Below the pieces are notes generated by a model. It ran no database searches, had not been told where the DNA came from, and saw nothing but the letters and a program-made list of their open reading frames with translations. Positions 35,011 to 42,743 of a stretch of DNA of 64,000 nucleotides are shown piece by piece. The translations under genes and the position numbers were made by a program. The stretch comes from G965216905 sp965216905 (GTDB lineage: Bacteria > Actinomycetota > Acidimicrobiia > Spongiisociales > ZC4RG35): contig OZ244213.1 in the NCBI GenBank assembly GCA_965216905.1, positions 744,001 through 808,000 on the forward strand. The letters are read 5' to 3'. Each line of letters opens with the position of its first letter. The stretch's first letter is position 1.

Positions 35011-36393
35011 TCAGCGGTCGACATCCCCCATGACCGGATCCAGCGAAGCGATGGTGGCGACGGTGTCGGCCACCAGGCTGTCGGCCATCATGATCGGTAG
35101 TGCTTGGAGGTTGGCGAACGACGGTGCGCGGGTGTGCATCCGCCATGGTTTGCCCTCACCGTCGGAGACGAGGTAGCAGCCCAGTTCTCCGCGTGGGGAC
35201 TCGATGGCCACGTACGTCTCCCCTGCGGGAACCTTGAACCCTTCGGTGAAGATCTTGAAGTGGTGGATCAGGGCCTCCATCGACTCGTCGATACGGGCAC
35301 GTGGCGGCGGGGTCAGCTTGCGGTCCTCGATCCGGTAGTCGCCACCCGGCATGCGTTCCATCGCCTGGCGAACGATGCCCATCGACTGGCGGATCTCGTT
35401 GACCCGCACGCGATAGCGGGCATAGACGTCACCCTCCGGAAAGGTCGGCACGGTGAACTCGTAGGTCTCCAGACCCGAGTATGGAAACGCCGTCCGGAGA
35501 TCCCACTCCACGCCCGCCGCCCGCAACGTGGGACCGGTGATGCCGTACGCCAGGCACTCCTCGGCAGAGATCACGCCCACCCCCCGCGTTCGCTCCAGCC
35601 AGATCGGGTTGTGCTCGAGGAGGTCGTCGTACTCGTCGAGGCGCCGAGGCAGGGTCTCGAGGATCTCGGTGACGTCCTGCCGCCATCCTGCCGGCAGGTC
35701 CACCGCCACCCCGCCGGGCCGGATGTAGTTGTGGTTCATCCGCAGTCCGGTGGTCTTCTCGAAGAAGGCCAGGATCATCTCGCGCTCGCGGAACCCGTAG
35801 ATCATCATCGACAACGCCCCGATGTCCATCCCATTGGTGGCGAGCGCCACCAGATGAGACGAGATGCGGTTCAGCTCGGTCATCAGCACACGGATGGTCT
35901 GGGCCCGATCCGGAACCTCGACGCCGAGCAACTGCTCGACGGCGAGCGAGTAGCACAGCTCGTTCTGAAGCGGGGCCAGGTAGTCCATCCGGGTCACGTT
36001 GGTGGGGCCCTGCAGAAAGGTGAGCGTTTCGGCGGTCTTCTCCATCCCGGTATGGAGATAACCGATGACCGGCTTCGTGCGGCGAATGATCTCACCGTCC
36101 AGCTCGATCTGAAGGCGGAGCACCCCGTGCGTTGATGGATGCTGGGGGCCCATGTTGACGATCATCCGCTCGTCGCTCTCGGCCACTTCCTCATAGAGAT
36201 AGTCGTCGGTGACCACCGACCCGAGCTGCTCGCGAAGCCGCGCGTCGGACTCGACCTCCTCCATCTCCTGGTTGCCTTCGTCCGTCGCCGTCAACGGCGG
36301 CGGTGGCGGTTCTTCCGTGCCCGAGACCCAGAGGTCGACCGTGTCGAGGTCGGTCGGTTCGGTTTCGGTTCCGGTGATGTCGCTCGTCGTCAT
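35011..36393 (-). CDS. nuoD: NADH-quinone oxidoreductase subunit D
   Basis: 460 residues. This is the 49-kDa subunit that forms the quinone pocket with NuoB. The family signature MGPQHPSTHGVLRLQIELDG is present near residue 80, followed by HTGMEKTAE and FLQGPTNVTRMDY. A non-conserved acidic N-terminal extension of about 75 residues precedes it. The ATG has GGAG 5 nt upstream, and the gene follows nuoC by 11 bp. In most nuo operons nuoE follows directly; here the next gene is gdh. Confidence 0.97.
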   Translation of the reverse strand: MTTSDITGTETEPTDLDTVDLWVSGTEEPPPPPLTATDEGNQEMEEVESDARLREQLGSVVTDDYLYEEVAESDERMIVNMGPQHPSTHGVLRLQIELDGEIIRRTKPVIGYLHTGMEKTAETLTFLQGPTNVTRMDYLAPLQNELCYSLAVEQLLGVEVPDRAQTIRVLMTELNRISSHLVALATNGMDIGALSMMIYGFREREMILAFFEKTTGLRMNHNYIRPGGVAVDLPAGWRQDVTEILETLPRRLDEYDDLLEHNPIWLERTRGVGVISAEECLAYGITGPTLRAAGVEWDLRTAFPYSGLETYEFTVPTFPEGDVYARYRVRVNEIRQSMGIVRQAMERMPGGDYRIEDRKLTPPPRARIDESMEALIHHFKIFTEGFKVPAGETYVAIESPRGELGCYLVSDGEGKPWRMHTRAPSFANLQALPIMMADSLVADTVATIASLDPVMGDVDR

Positions 36394-36404
36394 GTCTTCT
36401 CCGC

Positions 36405-36944
36405 TCAGGTGACCCGGTGGGCGCCTTTGAATTGGACCGGGACCGCGCCGACGCCGTAGTCCTTCCGGAGAGGGTGCCCCTCCCAGTCGTCGGGCATGAG
36501 AATGCGGGCCAGGTCGGGGTGTCCCTCGAACCGTATACCGAACATGTCGTAGACCTCACGCTCGGCAAAGTTGGCGCCGGGCCAAACCGGCACGACCGAT
36601 GGCACCGTCGGATCCTCGTGCGAAACCGGAACCAGCAACCGCAGCCGGCGCCGGTGCCGGAGCGACACCAGTGAGACCACGACGTCGTATCGAGGAACCC
36701 GTGTCTTGTACCAGTCGACGGCGGTCACGTCGACGCACATCTCGAAGCCGGTCTCCCGCAGCTTCTCGGCGACCACAGCCAAGTCGTCCGCCGGGACGAT
36801 CAAGACGTCCTGGCCGTGGGACGGCTGGTATCGCACCGAGTCCCACCCCTCCAAGAGACCATCGATGAACGCATCCCCGGACGAGACGGCCTCTTCTTCG
36901 ACGACGTCTCCGGTCTCTGGCCCGTCGAGCACGTCGTCGGTCAT
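36405..36944 (-). CDS. nuoC: NADH-quinone oxidoreductase subunit C
   Basis: 179 residues. This is the 30-kDa subunit of the complex I peripheral arm. The conserved block WPGANFAEREVYDMFGIRFE, followed by GHPLRKDYG, is clear. The ATG at 36,944 overlaps the nuoB stop by 4 bp (ATGA). An acidic N-terminal tail of about 25 residues is typical of actinobacterial NuoC. Confidence 0.96.
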   Translation of the reverse strand: MTDDVLDGPETGDVVEEEAVSSGDAFIDGLLEGWDSVRYQPSHGQDVLIVPADDLAVVAEKLRETGFEMCVDVTAVDWYKTRVPRYDVVVSLVSLRHRRRLRLLVPVSHEDPTVPSVVPVWPGANFAEREVYDMFGIRFEGHPDLARILMPDDWEGHPLRKDYGVGAVPVQFKGAHRVT

Positions 36945-37414
36945 CGGGCGATCTCCCCGGCCATGATCTTGTCGTGCAACGTGAGGATTCCGTGCATGAG
37001 ACTCTGTGGTCCGGGCGGACAACCAGGCACGTAGATGTCCACCGGCACCACCTGGTCGACGCCTTGGACGAGGGCATAGTTGTTGAACATGCCGCCGGAG
37101 GATGCGCATGCGCCCATCGAGATGACCCACTTCGGGTCCGGCATCTGGTCGTAGACCTGGCGGAGCACCGGAGCCATCTTCTGGCTGACACGGCCGGCGA
37201 CGATCATCAGATCCGCCTGACGTGGTGAGGCTCGGAAGACCTCCATGCCGAACCGGGCGAGGTCGTAATGAGCGGCGCCGGTCGCCATCATCTCGATGGC
37301 GCAGCACGCCAGACCGAAGGTCGCCGGGAACATCGACCTGGTGGCCGCCCACCGGGCCGCCTTCTCCACCGTTGCCATCAGGACGCCGGGAGGTGCCGGG
37401 GCGGTCCCGTTCAT
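36941..37414 (-). CDS. nuoB: NADH-quinone oxidoreductase subunit B
   Basis: 157 residues. It carries cluster N2, the last electron donor before quinone. Cluster cysteines are in FGLACCAIEMM, ISMGACASSGG and YVPGCPPGPQ. The ATG at 37,414 overlaps the nuoA stop by one base; the stop overlaps nuoC by 4 bp. Confidence 0.97.
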   Translation of the reverse strand: MNGTAPAPPGVLMATVEKAARWAATRSMFPATFGLACCAIEMMATGAAHYDLARFGMEVFRASPRQADLMIVAGRVSQKMAPVLRQVYDQMPDPKWVISMGACASSGGMFNNYALVQGVDQVVPVDIYVPGCPPGPQSLMHGILTLHDKIMAGEIAR

Positions 37415-37818
37415 CAGGCCGCTTCCCGGCCGGCGGGAACGTAGCGAGCCCGACGATGGACATTCCAATCCAGCGCGCCCCGCTTCCACACGTAGAACAG
37501 TGTCTCGAGAACGAAGAACGTGAAGATCCCGACCGCGGCGATCCCGTACCAACCGAAGTCGTTGAATCGAGACGCCCAGGCGAACAAGAAGATGATCTCG
37601 ACGTCGAAGATGACGAACAGCATCGCCACGAGGTAGAACTTGACGGGGAAGCGCTGCACCGGTTCCGTCTCGGGCAGGATGCCGCATTCGTAGGGCGCTT
37701 CCTTCTCCGGCGTCGGGTTGTGTTTGGCGAAGATCCGGGACACCAGCAGGGAGACCGCCACGAATCCGGCGGCGAGCACGAACATCACCGCAATCGGGAG
37801 ATAGTCGACGAGTTCCAC
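37414..37818 (-). CDS. nuoA: NADH-quinone oxidoreductase subunit A
   Basis: 134 residues, three TM helices. The family motif EAPYECGI is near residue 43, and FPVKFYLVAMLFVIFDVE forms the conserved second helix. The GTG at 37,818 (ELVDYLPIAVMF) was chosen because TAATCT lies 7 nt upstream, implying a leaderless message. A later ATG would cut into the first helix. First gene of the nuoABCD block. Confidence 0.95.
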   Translation of the reverse strand: MELVDYLPIAVMFVLAAGFVAVSLLVSRIFAKHNPTPEKEAPYECGILPETEPVQRFPVKFYLVAMLFVIFDVEIIFLFAWASRFNDFGWYGIAAVGIFTFFVLETLFYVWKRGALDWNVHRRARYVPAGREAA

Positions 37819-37825
37819 GACGTTC

Positions 37826-37831
37826 AGATTA
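37826..37831 (-). promoter_or_regulatory. putative -10 box for nuoABCD (leaderless)
   Basis: TAATCT on the minus strand, 7 nt before the nuoA GTG. It lies 38 bp beyond the stop of the upstream reductase gene, so nuoABCD may be transcribed both from it and by read-through. Confidence 0.55.
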
Positions 37832-37868
37832 GGGGACGACGCCCACGGCCGGGAATTCGAACACGGTC

Positions 37869-39095
37869 CTATGCAACTCGGAGCGCCGCCTCCAACGCCT
37901 GGTAGATCCGTTCGCCCATCTTGGGGTCGTCTTCGTCGAGGAGGTTGGACATGACCTTCAGCGTCCACTCCATCAGGGGCCGATTCCGGAGGCCGACGTG
38001 GGCCAGCGTCCGCATGACGGGAGGGTTCCCGATCAGCTTCACGAAGATGCGTGCCATCCGGTAGTACTCGCCGTACTCGTCGTCGAGCCGGCGAGTGTAC
38101 CGGTGCAGCATGCTCAGATCGCCGGACCCGATGGCCTGCGTCACGACCTCCGCCCCGATCCGGCCCGTCTCGTATGCGTACGAGATGCCCTCTCCGTTCC
38201 AGGGGTTGATCGCGCCGGCCGCATCGCCCACGGTGATCCAGTTCGGCCCGACCAGAGGTCCCTTCGAGAAGGACATCGTCAACTTGCCGCCGCGGGGATC
38301 CGACAGTTTCGACGCCTCGTCGAGCTCCCAGTAGCCCGGTGCCGACCGGACGTAATCGGCCATCATGACCGAGGTGTTGACGTGCTTCCACCGTTTGAAG
38401 GTGGAGAGCAAGCCCACTCCGACGTTCACGGTCCCGTCCCCGAGCGGAAAGATCCAGCCGTACCCCGGCATCGAAGCGCCGGAGGAGTCCCGGATGTCGA
38501 GCTGGCTCTCGAGGAACGGGTCTTGTGAGCGAGGACTCCGGTAATACCCCCTCGCGGCCAGACCCATCGGGTAGTCCTTGCGGCGGGCAGTCCCGAGCGC
38601 CCGACCGAACCGGTTCATCGAGCCGTCGGCGATGACCACGACCGATGGCGCCACCCGCTCGGTCTCCCCACCGGAGACGAGTTCCACCGCGGTCACCACT
38701 TCGCCTTCGATGATCGGCGTTGCCTCGGTGTGCTGGCGGATCACGACGCCCTGCTTCTCGGCGAGACCGGCCACTTGCTGATCCAAGTCCTTGCGCCGGA
38801 TCACGGCCCCCCAGTTCGGAAAACGTGAGTGGTCGGGCCACGCCATCTCGAGCATGAGGTCATCGCCGGCGTAGGACCGCAGGCCGGTGATGCGATGGAG
38901 CTCGGGGACGGTGAAATCGAATCCCATCTCCTGGAGCTGAAAGATGGCGCGGGGCGTCAAGCCATCGCCGCACGTCTTCTCTCGCGGGTACTCCTTCTTC
39001 TCCACCAGGAGTACCTCATGACCGGCTCTCGCCAGCCAGTGGGCCGCCGCCGCACCGGCCGGACCGCCACCCACCACCAAGGCATCGACATTCAT
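37869..39095 (-). CDS. geranylgeranyl reductase family FAD-dependent oxidoreductase
   Basis: 408 residues. It has an N-terminal Rossmann FAD motif VVGGGPAGAAAAHWL, then KTCGDGLTPRA, and the second FAD signature GDAAGAINPWNGEGISYAYE near residue 290. The family saturates isoprenoid chains. In actinobacteria a member next to the nuo operon is commonly linked to the menaquinone side chain (MenJ-like); that role is an inference from context. The ATG at 39,095 has TACAAT 7 nt upstream, giving a leaderless transcript divergent from rex with 94 bp between them. Confidence 0.9.
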   Translation of the reverse strand: MNVDALVVGGGPAGAAAAHWLARAGHEVLLVEKKEYPREKTCGDGLTPRAIFQLQEMGFDFTVPELHRITGLRSYAGDDLMLEMAWPDHSRFPNWGAVIRRKDLDQQVAGLAEKQGVVIRQHTEATPIIEGEVVTAVELVSGGETERVAPSVVVIADGSMNRFGRALGTARRKDYPMGLAARGYYRSPRSQDPFLESQLDIRDSSGASMPGYGWIFPLGDGTVNVGVGLLSTFKRWKHVNTSVMMADYVRSAPGYWELDEASKLSDPRGGKLTMSFSKGPLVGPNWITVGDAAGAINPWNGEGISYAYETGRIGAEVVTQAIGSGDLSMLHRYTRRLDDEYGEYYRMARIFVKLIGNPPVMRTLAHVGLRNRPLMEWTLKVMSNLLDEDDPKMGERIYQALEAALRVA

Positions 39096-39102
39096 GGTCG
39101 GG

Positions 39103-39108
39103 ATTGTA
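39103..39108 (-). promoter_or_regulatory. putative -10 box for the reductase gene (leaderless)
   Basis: TACAAT on the minus strand, 7 nt before the ATG. It faces the rex promoter across 68 bp. Confidence 0.55.
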
Positions 39109-39176
39109 TGGATCGAGGCCGCCCAAGCCGGAATCGCGCCACTCCCCCCGTTTGGCGCGAATCCCGCGCTTGCTCC

Positions 39177-39182
39177 TATCTT
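39177..39182 (+). promoter_or_regulatory. putative -10 box for rex (leaderless)
   Basis: TATCTT, 7 nt before GTG 39,190. A TTGGCG at 39,152-39,157 could serve as -35 with a long 19-nt spacer. A TCACG-AG-CGTGA palindrome (39,182-39,193) spans the start codon. Confidence 0.5.
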
Positions 39183-39189
39183 CACGAGC

Positions 39190-39804
39190 GTGAGTCGCGA
39201 CATTCCCAGGGCGACCGTTCGGCGCCTCCCCGCCTACCTGCGCTACCTGGCCGAGCTGCCTGCCGGCCGCCAGACCGTATCGTCCGACGACATCGCCGAA
39301 GGGAGTGGTGTGACCGCTGCCCAGGTGAGGAAGGACCTGTCCTTTCTCGAGAGCACGACCGGCACGAGAGGAGTCGGGTACGAGGCTCCGGCGCTCCGGC
39401 AGTTGATCTCGAGAGCGCTCGGCCTCGGCCAGTCGGTACCGGTCGCCTTGGTCGGAGCCGGGAATCTCGGTCGAGCCCTGGCGGGTTATGGCGGTTTCGA
39501 CAAGCTCGGCTTCCACATCTCGGGCATCTACGACGTCGGCGGAATCGGCGAGACAGTCGGCGGAGTGGAGGTTCGACCAGTCGATCGGCTGGCCGAGGAT
39601 GCGGCCGACCAGGAGTTCGCGGTGGGGATCATTGCCACCCCGGCGTCGTCCGCCCAAGAGGTCGCCGGCATTCTGGTCGGTGCCGGCGTGCGGGCGATCC
39701 TCAACTTCGCACCGGCGGTCGTGACCGTGCCGCCGGGTGTCACCGTCCGCCAGGTCGATCTGGCGACCGAGCTGCAGATTCTCAGCTACTACCTGAGCCA
39801 CTGA
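39190..39804 (+). CDS. rex: redox-sensing transcriptional repressor Rex
   Basis: 204 residues, usual Rex length. The N-terminal winged helix includes SDDIAEGSGVTAAQVRKDLSF. The NAD(H)-binding Rossmann motif is VALVGAGNLGRALAGYGGF, and IIATPASSAQEV resembles the Rex co-factor loop. The C-terminal helix LATELQILSYYLSH is typical of dimer swapping. Rex senses NADH/NAD+ and represses respiratory genes; in Streptomyces its targets include nuo. The GTG at 39,190 fits the start of the Rex fold; the in-frame extension upstream is non-conserved. Confidence 0.95.
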   Translation: MSRDIPRATVRRLPAYLRYLAELPAGRQTVSSDDIAEGSGVTAAQVRKDLSFLESTTGTRGVGYEAPALRQLISRALGLGQSVPVALVGAGNLGRALAGYGGFDKLGFHISGIYDVGGIGETVGGVEVRPVDRLAEDAADQEFAVGIIATPASSAQEVAGILVGAGVRAILNFAPAVVTVPPGVTVRQVDLATELQILSYYLSH

Positions 39805-39861
39805 GCGCCGACGGCGATGTGTCAGCGGTCGGGCCGGGGCGTCGATCGGTTGCCGGCGTTT

Positions 39862-39901
39862 CTTGATGCTTGCTTGACGAGATGCTGAGGCATCCCTGAC
39901 C
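39862..39901 (+). promoter_or_regulatory. four-copy 11-bp-period direct repeat (putative response-regulator operator)
   Basis: CTTGATG (39,862), CTTGACG (39,873), GCTGAGG (39,884) and CCTGACC (39,895) are spaced exactly 11 bp apart. The same pattern occurs at 42,690-42,729. OmpR/PhoB-family regulators bind such helical-turn-spaced repeats head to tail. It lies 46 bp before the small secreted-protein gene. Confidence 0.65.
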
Positions 39902-39946
39902 CACTGCACCTCACGATGGGTTCACCCGACCCAAGGAGTGCGCACC

Positions 39947-40525
39947 ATGCGACCCGGACTGTCATCCATCCTCGGCGCCATCACCGCGCTCGTGCTCGTG
40001 TCCAGCGTGGCCTGGGCTGCTCGACCCTCCCCCTCCCCGTCTGCGACGACCATGAACGCCCCCGACGCCGGGCCGGTGACCGTGACCGTCGACCCCACCA
40101 CCACCGCCGACGACCCCACCACCACGATCGACGAGCCCACCACCACAGCCGAGAACCCCACCACCACAGCCGAGAACCCCACCACCACAGCCGAGAACCC
40201 CACCACCACAGCCGAGAACCCCACCACCACAGCCGAGAACCCCACCACCACAGCCGAGAACCCCACCACCACCATGGACGACTCGACTCCGAGCGGATCG
40301 GGCGCCGAGACGTACCGGATTGGTCATGTGGCCACGGTCTCGATCTCCTGGGCCAACGGCAGGATGAGCCTCGACTCGCTCAGCGTCGCCGACGGATGGG
40401 CGATCACCAAACAGGACATCCGCTCCGACCGCATCGAGCTCGAGTTCGAGTCGGGCGACGACGAAGCTCGATTCCGGGCCGACTTCCATGACGGTCGGCT
40501 CCGGGCTGAAATCCGTCTCGACTGA
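39947..40525 (+). CDS. small secreted/envelope protein with PTTTAEN repeats
   Basis: 192 residues. A signal peptide (SSILGAITALVLVSSVAWAA) leads to a Thr/Pro-rich linker with six perfect copies of PTTTAEN, then a folded-looking 70-residue C-terminal domain (YRIGHVATVSISWANGRMSL... to the end). The ATG at 39,947 has AAGGAG 8 nt upstream. No family recognised. Architecture and C-terminal pattern (Gly-aromatic, acidic strand, RxxF, DGRLRxE) resemble the gene at 42,744 beyond the two-component genes, and both have the 11-bp repeat upstream, so it is a likely regulon member. Function unknown; an envelope sensor or ligand for the kinase is a guess. Confidence 0.75.
   Translation: MRPGLSSILGAITALVLVSSVAWAARPSPSPSATTMNAPDAGPVTVTVDPTTTADDPTTTIDEPTTTAENPTTTAENPTTTAENPTTTAENPTTTAENPTTTAENPTTTMDDSTPSGSGAETYRIGHVATVSISWANGRMSLDSLSVADGWAITKQDIRSDRIELEFESGDDEARFRADFHDGRLRAEIRLD
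40136..40261 (+). repeat. six perfect 21-bp tandem repeats
   Basis: CCCACCACCACAGCCGAGAAC repeated six times in frame, encoding PTTTAEN. Degenerate copies flank both sides. Perfect identity implies recent slippage expansion and likely length variation among strains. Confidence 0.9.
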
Positions 40526-40538
40526 TCGAAGGCGAGTC

Positions 40539-40573
40539 CGAAGGGCGGGGCGCCGAGCGCGCTTCGCCCTTCG
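40539..40573. terminator. inverted repeat between convergent genes
   Basis: CGAAGGGCG (40,539-40,547) and CGCCCTTCG (40,565-40,573) form a 9-bp stem with a 17-nt GC-rich loop. It lies in the 151-bp gap between two convergent genes. No U tract. Confidence 0.4.
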
Positions 40574-40676
40574 AGGCCGCGAAGAACACCTCGACCGATG
40601 GCCACGGTGGCCGCCCGAATGTGCCCGGTTCGTGCAGTCCGGATTGGTGGCGGGTCGCTCGCCGAATCTGGTGGCC

Positions 40677-41969
40677 TCAGTACCCGGCGACCGAGTCCAC
40701 CGCCGGGAATCGCAGTTCCACCAGCGCACCCCCGAGCGTCGATCGCGACAGCGTGATCGATCCACCGGCACGTTCGGCGACCCGACGAGCGATGTCCAAT
40801 CCCAGTCCGGTGGAGCCGGCTCCGCTCACCCCCCTCCGCAGCGGATCGGCCGCCGTCGGGAAGCCGGGGCCGGCGTCGTCTACCGCAGCCACGAACTCGG
40901 CGCCCACCCGGTCAACGCGAACGGACAGATCGGTCCCTCGATCGGTATGCGTGAACACGTTGCCGATCACGATGTCGAGCGCGTCCCCCAGGTCCTCGGC
41001 AGAGATGGCCACGGGCATGGGTGAATCAACGATCGAGATCGTCATCTCCCGCAGCTCCTCGTCGGCGAGCACCGACCAGAACTCCGCATGGCGACCGGCG
41101 ACCACGCCGAGGTCACAGGCTGCCCTCAGGTCCACCGCCCGGGCGTCGACGATCAGGCGATCCACCGACATCTGCATTCGGTCGATGAGGCCCATGATCT
41201 CGTTCCTCTCGGTGGCATTCGACAGCGACTCGGCCTGCAACTGCAACGCGGCGAGCGGCGTCCGGAGCCGGTGAGAGAGGTCGGCCAGCGCCTCGCGCTC
41301 GGACGTGAGGAGGTGGCGAAGCCGGGGTGCCAGACGGTTCAGCGCATCGGCCACGATCGAGAGCTCCGCGATCGGTGGCCGCGCGACTTTGAGATCGAGC
41401 TCTCCCGATCCGATGCGTCCGGCCGCTTCTGCGAGCTGGGTCACGGGACCTCTGAGACTGCGGCCCAGCCGGTCTGCCAGTACGAGCGCCGCGGCGACCA
41501 GCATGACCCCCAGGAGACCGAGGAAGAGCCAAGCCCGCGTCACTCCCCTCGACAGATCCTCGACCGGAACCCTCTTGCTGGCGACCACCCAGCCGTCCGC
41601 ACCGATCACCGGAAGCGAAACCTGCCACGAACCATCCTCCAGGTACCGGGACTTCGGCGTTCGATCGGCCGCGGCGGACTCGGCGAGTGTCACATCGAAG
41701 TCTGGCGATCCGGCGACGTCACCATTCGCATCGAGGATCCCGACGCCGGGCGGGAGCCCGCCCACCTCAGCGACGCCCGCGGCGGTGAGGGGAGCCCCAC
41801 GAGAAGCCAACGGGACGACGCTCCGGGCCGCGTCCTCGACGATCCGCTCGCCATCCACCCGTGCCCGTTCATCGGCTTGCGTCCGAACGATGATCGCCAG
41901 CGGAACGGTGTAGGCGATGACCACCAGCGAGGTCACCGCGAGAATCAGGATCGTGAGCCGGCTTCTCAC
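40677..41969 (-). CDS. sensor histidine kinase with HAMP domain
   Basis: 430 residues from a GTG overlapping the regulator stop by 4 bp (GTGA). It has TM1 (residues about 5-28), a periplasmic domain of about 110 residues, TM2 (VTRAWLFLGLLGVMLVAAAL), HAMP, and HisKA with DLSHRLRTPLAAL (His233). The HATPase part is diverged: the N box reads VIGNVFTHT, G1 DDAGPGFP, G2 GSTGLGLDIARR. It pairs with the response regulator encoded upstream. Its extracytoplasmic stimulus is unknown; the two flanking envelope proteins are candidates for feedback partners. Confidence 0.92.
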   Translation of the reverse strand: MRSRLTILILAVTSLVVIAYTVPLAIIVRTQADERARVDGERIVEDAARSVVPLASRGAPLTAAGVAEVGGLPPGVGILDANGDVAGSPDFDVTLAESAAADRTPKSRYLEDGSWQVSLPVIGADGWVVASKRVPVEDLSRGVTRAWLFLGLLGVMLVAAALVLADRLGRSLRGPVTQLAEAAGRIGSGELDLKVARPPIAELSIVADALNRLAPRLRHLLTSEREALADLSHRLRTPLAALQLQAESLSNATERNEIMGLIDRMQMSVDRLIVDARAVDLRAACDLGVVAGRHAEFWSVLADEELREMTISIVDSPMPVAISAEDLGDALDIVIGNVFTHTDRGTDLSVRVDRVGAEFVAAVDDAGPGFPTAADPLRRGVSGAGSTGLGLDIARRVAERAGGSITLSRSTLGGALVELRFPAVDSVAGY

Positions 41970-42649
41970 CGGTCGGGTTCCACCAGCTTGACGCCAACGC
42001 CGTGAACCGTGCGCAAGTACCTCGGCTCCGTGGCCGACTCACCGAGCTTTCGTCGCAGCCACGACAGGTGGACATCGACCGTTCGATCCCCGCCTCCATA
42101 CGGCTGGCGCCAGACCTCGGCGAACATTTCCCGCTTCGTCACCACTTCGCCAGTCCGTTCCGCCAGCATCCGCAGCAGGTCGAACTCCTTCGGACTCAGA
42201 TCCACGATGGCCTCGGCCAGCCGCACTTCGCGCGACGTGACATCGATCTTCAGCTCCCCGACCTGCACGATCTGTGGACTCGCTCCCGCTTCCCGCCGAC
42301 GGAGCACCGCTCGAATCCGGGCCTCCAGCTGGCCGACCGAGAAAGGTTTCACGATGTAGTCGTCGGCTCCGGCGTCGAGCGTTGCGACCACCACCTCGTC
42401 GGCGCCACGGGCCGTGGCCACGATGATCGGAACGTCCGACACCGCCCGAATCATCTTGAGAAGATCTCGACCGTCGAGGTCGGGAAGCCCGAGATCCAGA
42501 ATCACCAGATCGAAGTCGTCGTCGGTGATGAGCTTGAGGCCCTCCATCGCCCCGGCAGCCGAGACCACGTGGTGTCCGCCGTCCGCCAGCGCCCGAGCCA
42601 CCAGCCGCCGGAGGTCGGGGTCGTCTTCGATGAGGAGGACCGATGCCAC
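41966..42649 (-). CDS. OmpR-family response regulator
   Basis: 227 residues. The receiver domain has acidic pocket EDD (residues 8-10), phospho-acceptor Asp52 in VILDLGLPD and the Lys of IVKPFS. The C-terminal winged helix has DLSPKEFDLLRMLAERTGEV and RTVDVHLSWLRRKLG. The GTG at 42,649 begins directly with ASVLLIEDD; TAATGT is 7 nt upstream, so the message should be leaderless. The 11-bp repeats at 42,690-42,729 start about 41 bp upstream of that transcription start, the usual place for activation by this family; autoregulation is likely (inference). Confidence 0.93.
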   Translation of the reverse strand: MASVLLIEDDPDLRRLVARALADGGHHVVSAAGAMEGLKLITDDDFDLVILDLGLPDLDGRDLLKMIRAVSDVPIIVATARGADEVVVATLDAGADDYIVKPFSVGQLEARIRAVLRRREAGASPQIVQVGELKIDVTSREVRLAEAIVDLSPKEFDLLRMLAERTGEVVTKREMFAEVWRQPYGGGDRTVDVHLSWLRRKLGESATEPRYLRTVHGVGVKLVEPDR

Positions 42650-42656
42650 GCCCGGG

Positions 42657-42662
42657 ACATTA
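42657..42662 (-). promoter_or_regulatory. putative -10 box for the two-component operon (leaderless)
   Basis: TAATGT on the minus strand, 7 nt before GTG 42,649. No -35 match, as expected for an activated promoter. Confidence 0.5.
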
Positions 42663-42689
42663 CGGCCCGCCTTCCACCGGTGCCCGGAC

Positions 42690-42729
42690 CTTGATGGTTC
42701 CTTGACCAATCCCTGACCCTCCCATGATC
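42690..42729. promoter_or_regulatory. four-copy 11-bp-period direct repeat (putative response-regulator operator)
   Basis: CTTGATG (42,690), CTTGACC (42,701), CCTGACC (42,712) and CATGATC (42,723) are exactly 11 bp apart. The first two copies match those at 39,862 and 39,873 almost base for base. The block lies in the 94-bp gap between the divergent regulator gene and the envelope-protein gene. Confidence 0.65.
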
Positions 42730-42743
42730 GGCCCGATGCGATC

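Noticed and set aside
32714..35176. 820-codon plus-strand open frame opposite gdh
   Set aside because: Lies fully antisense to a well-supported enzyme; composition is that of a high-GC shadow frame.
39182..39193. TCACG-AG-CGTGA palindrome over the rex start, as a Rex operator
   Set aside because: Rex sites read TTGTGA-N-TCACAA, the opposite arm order; no such site is visible in the rex/reductase gap.
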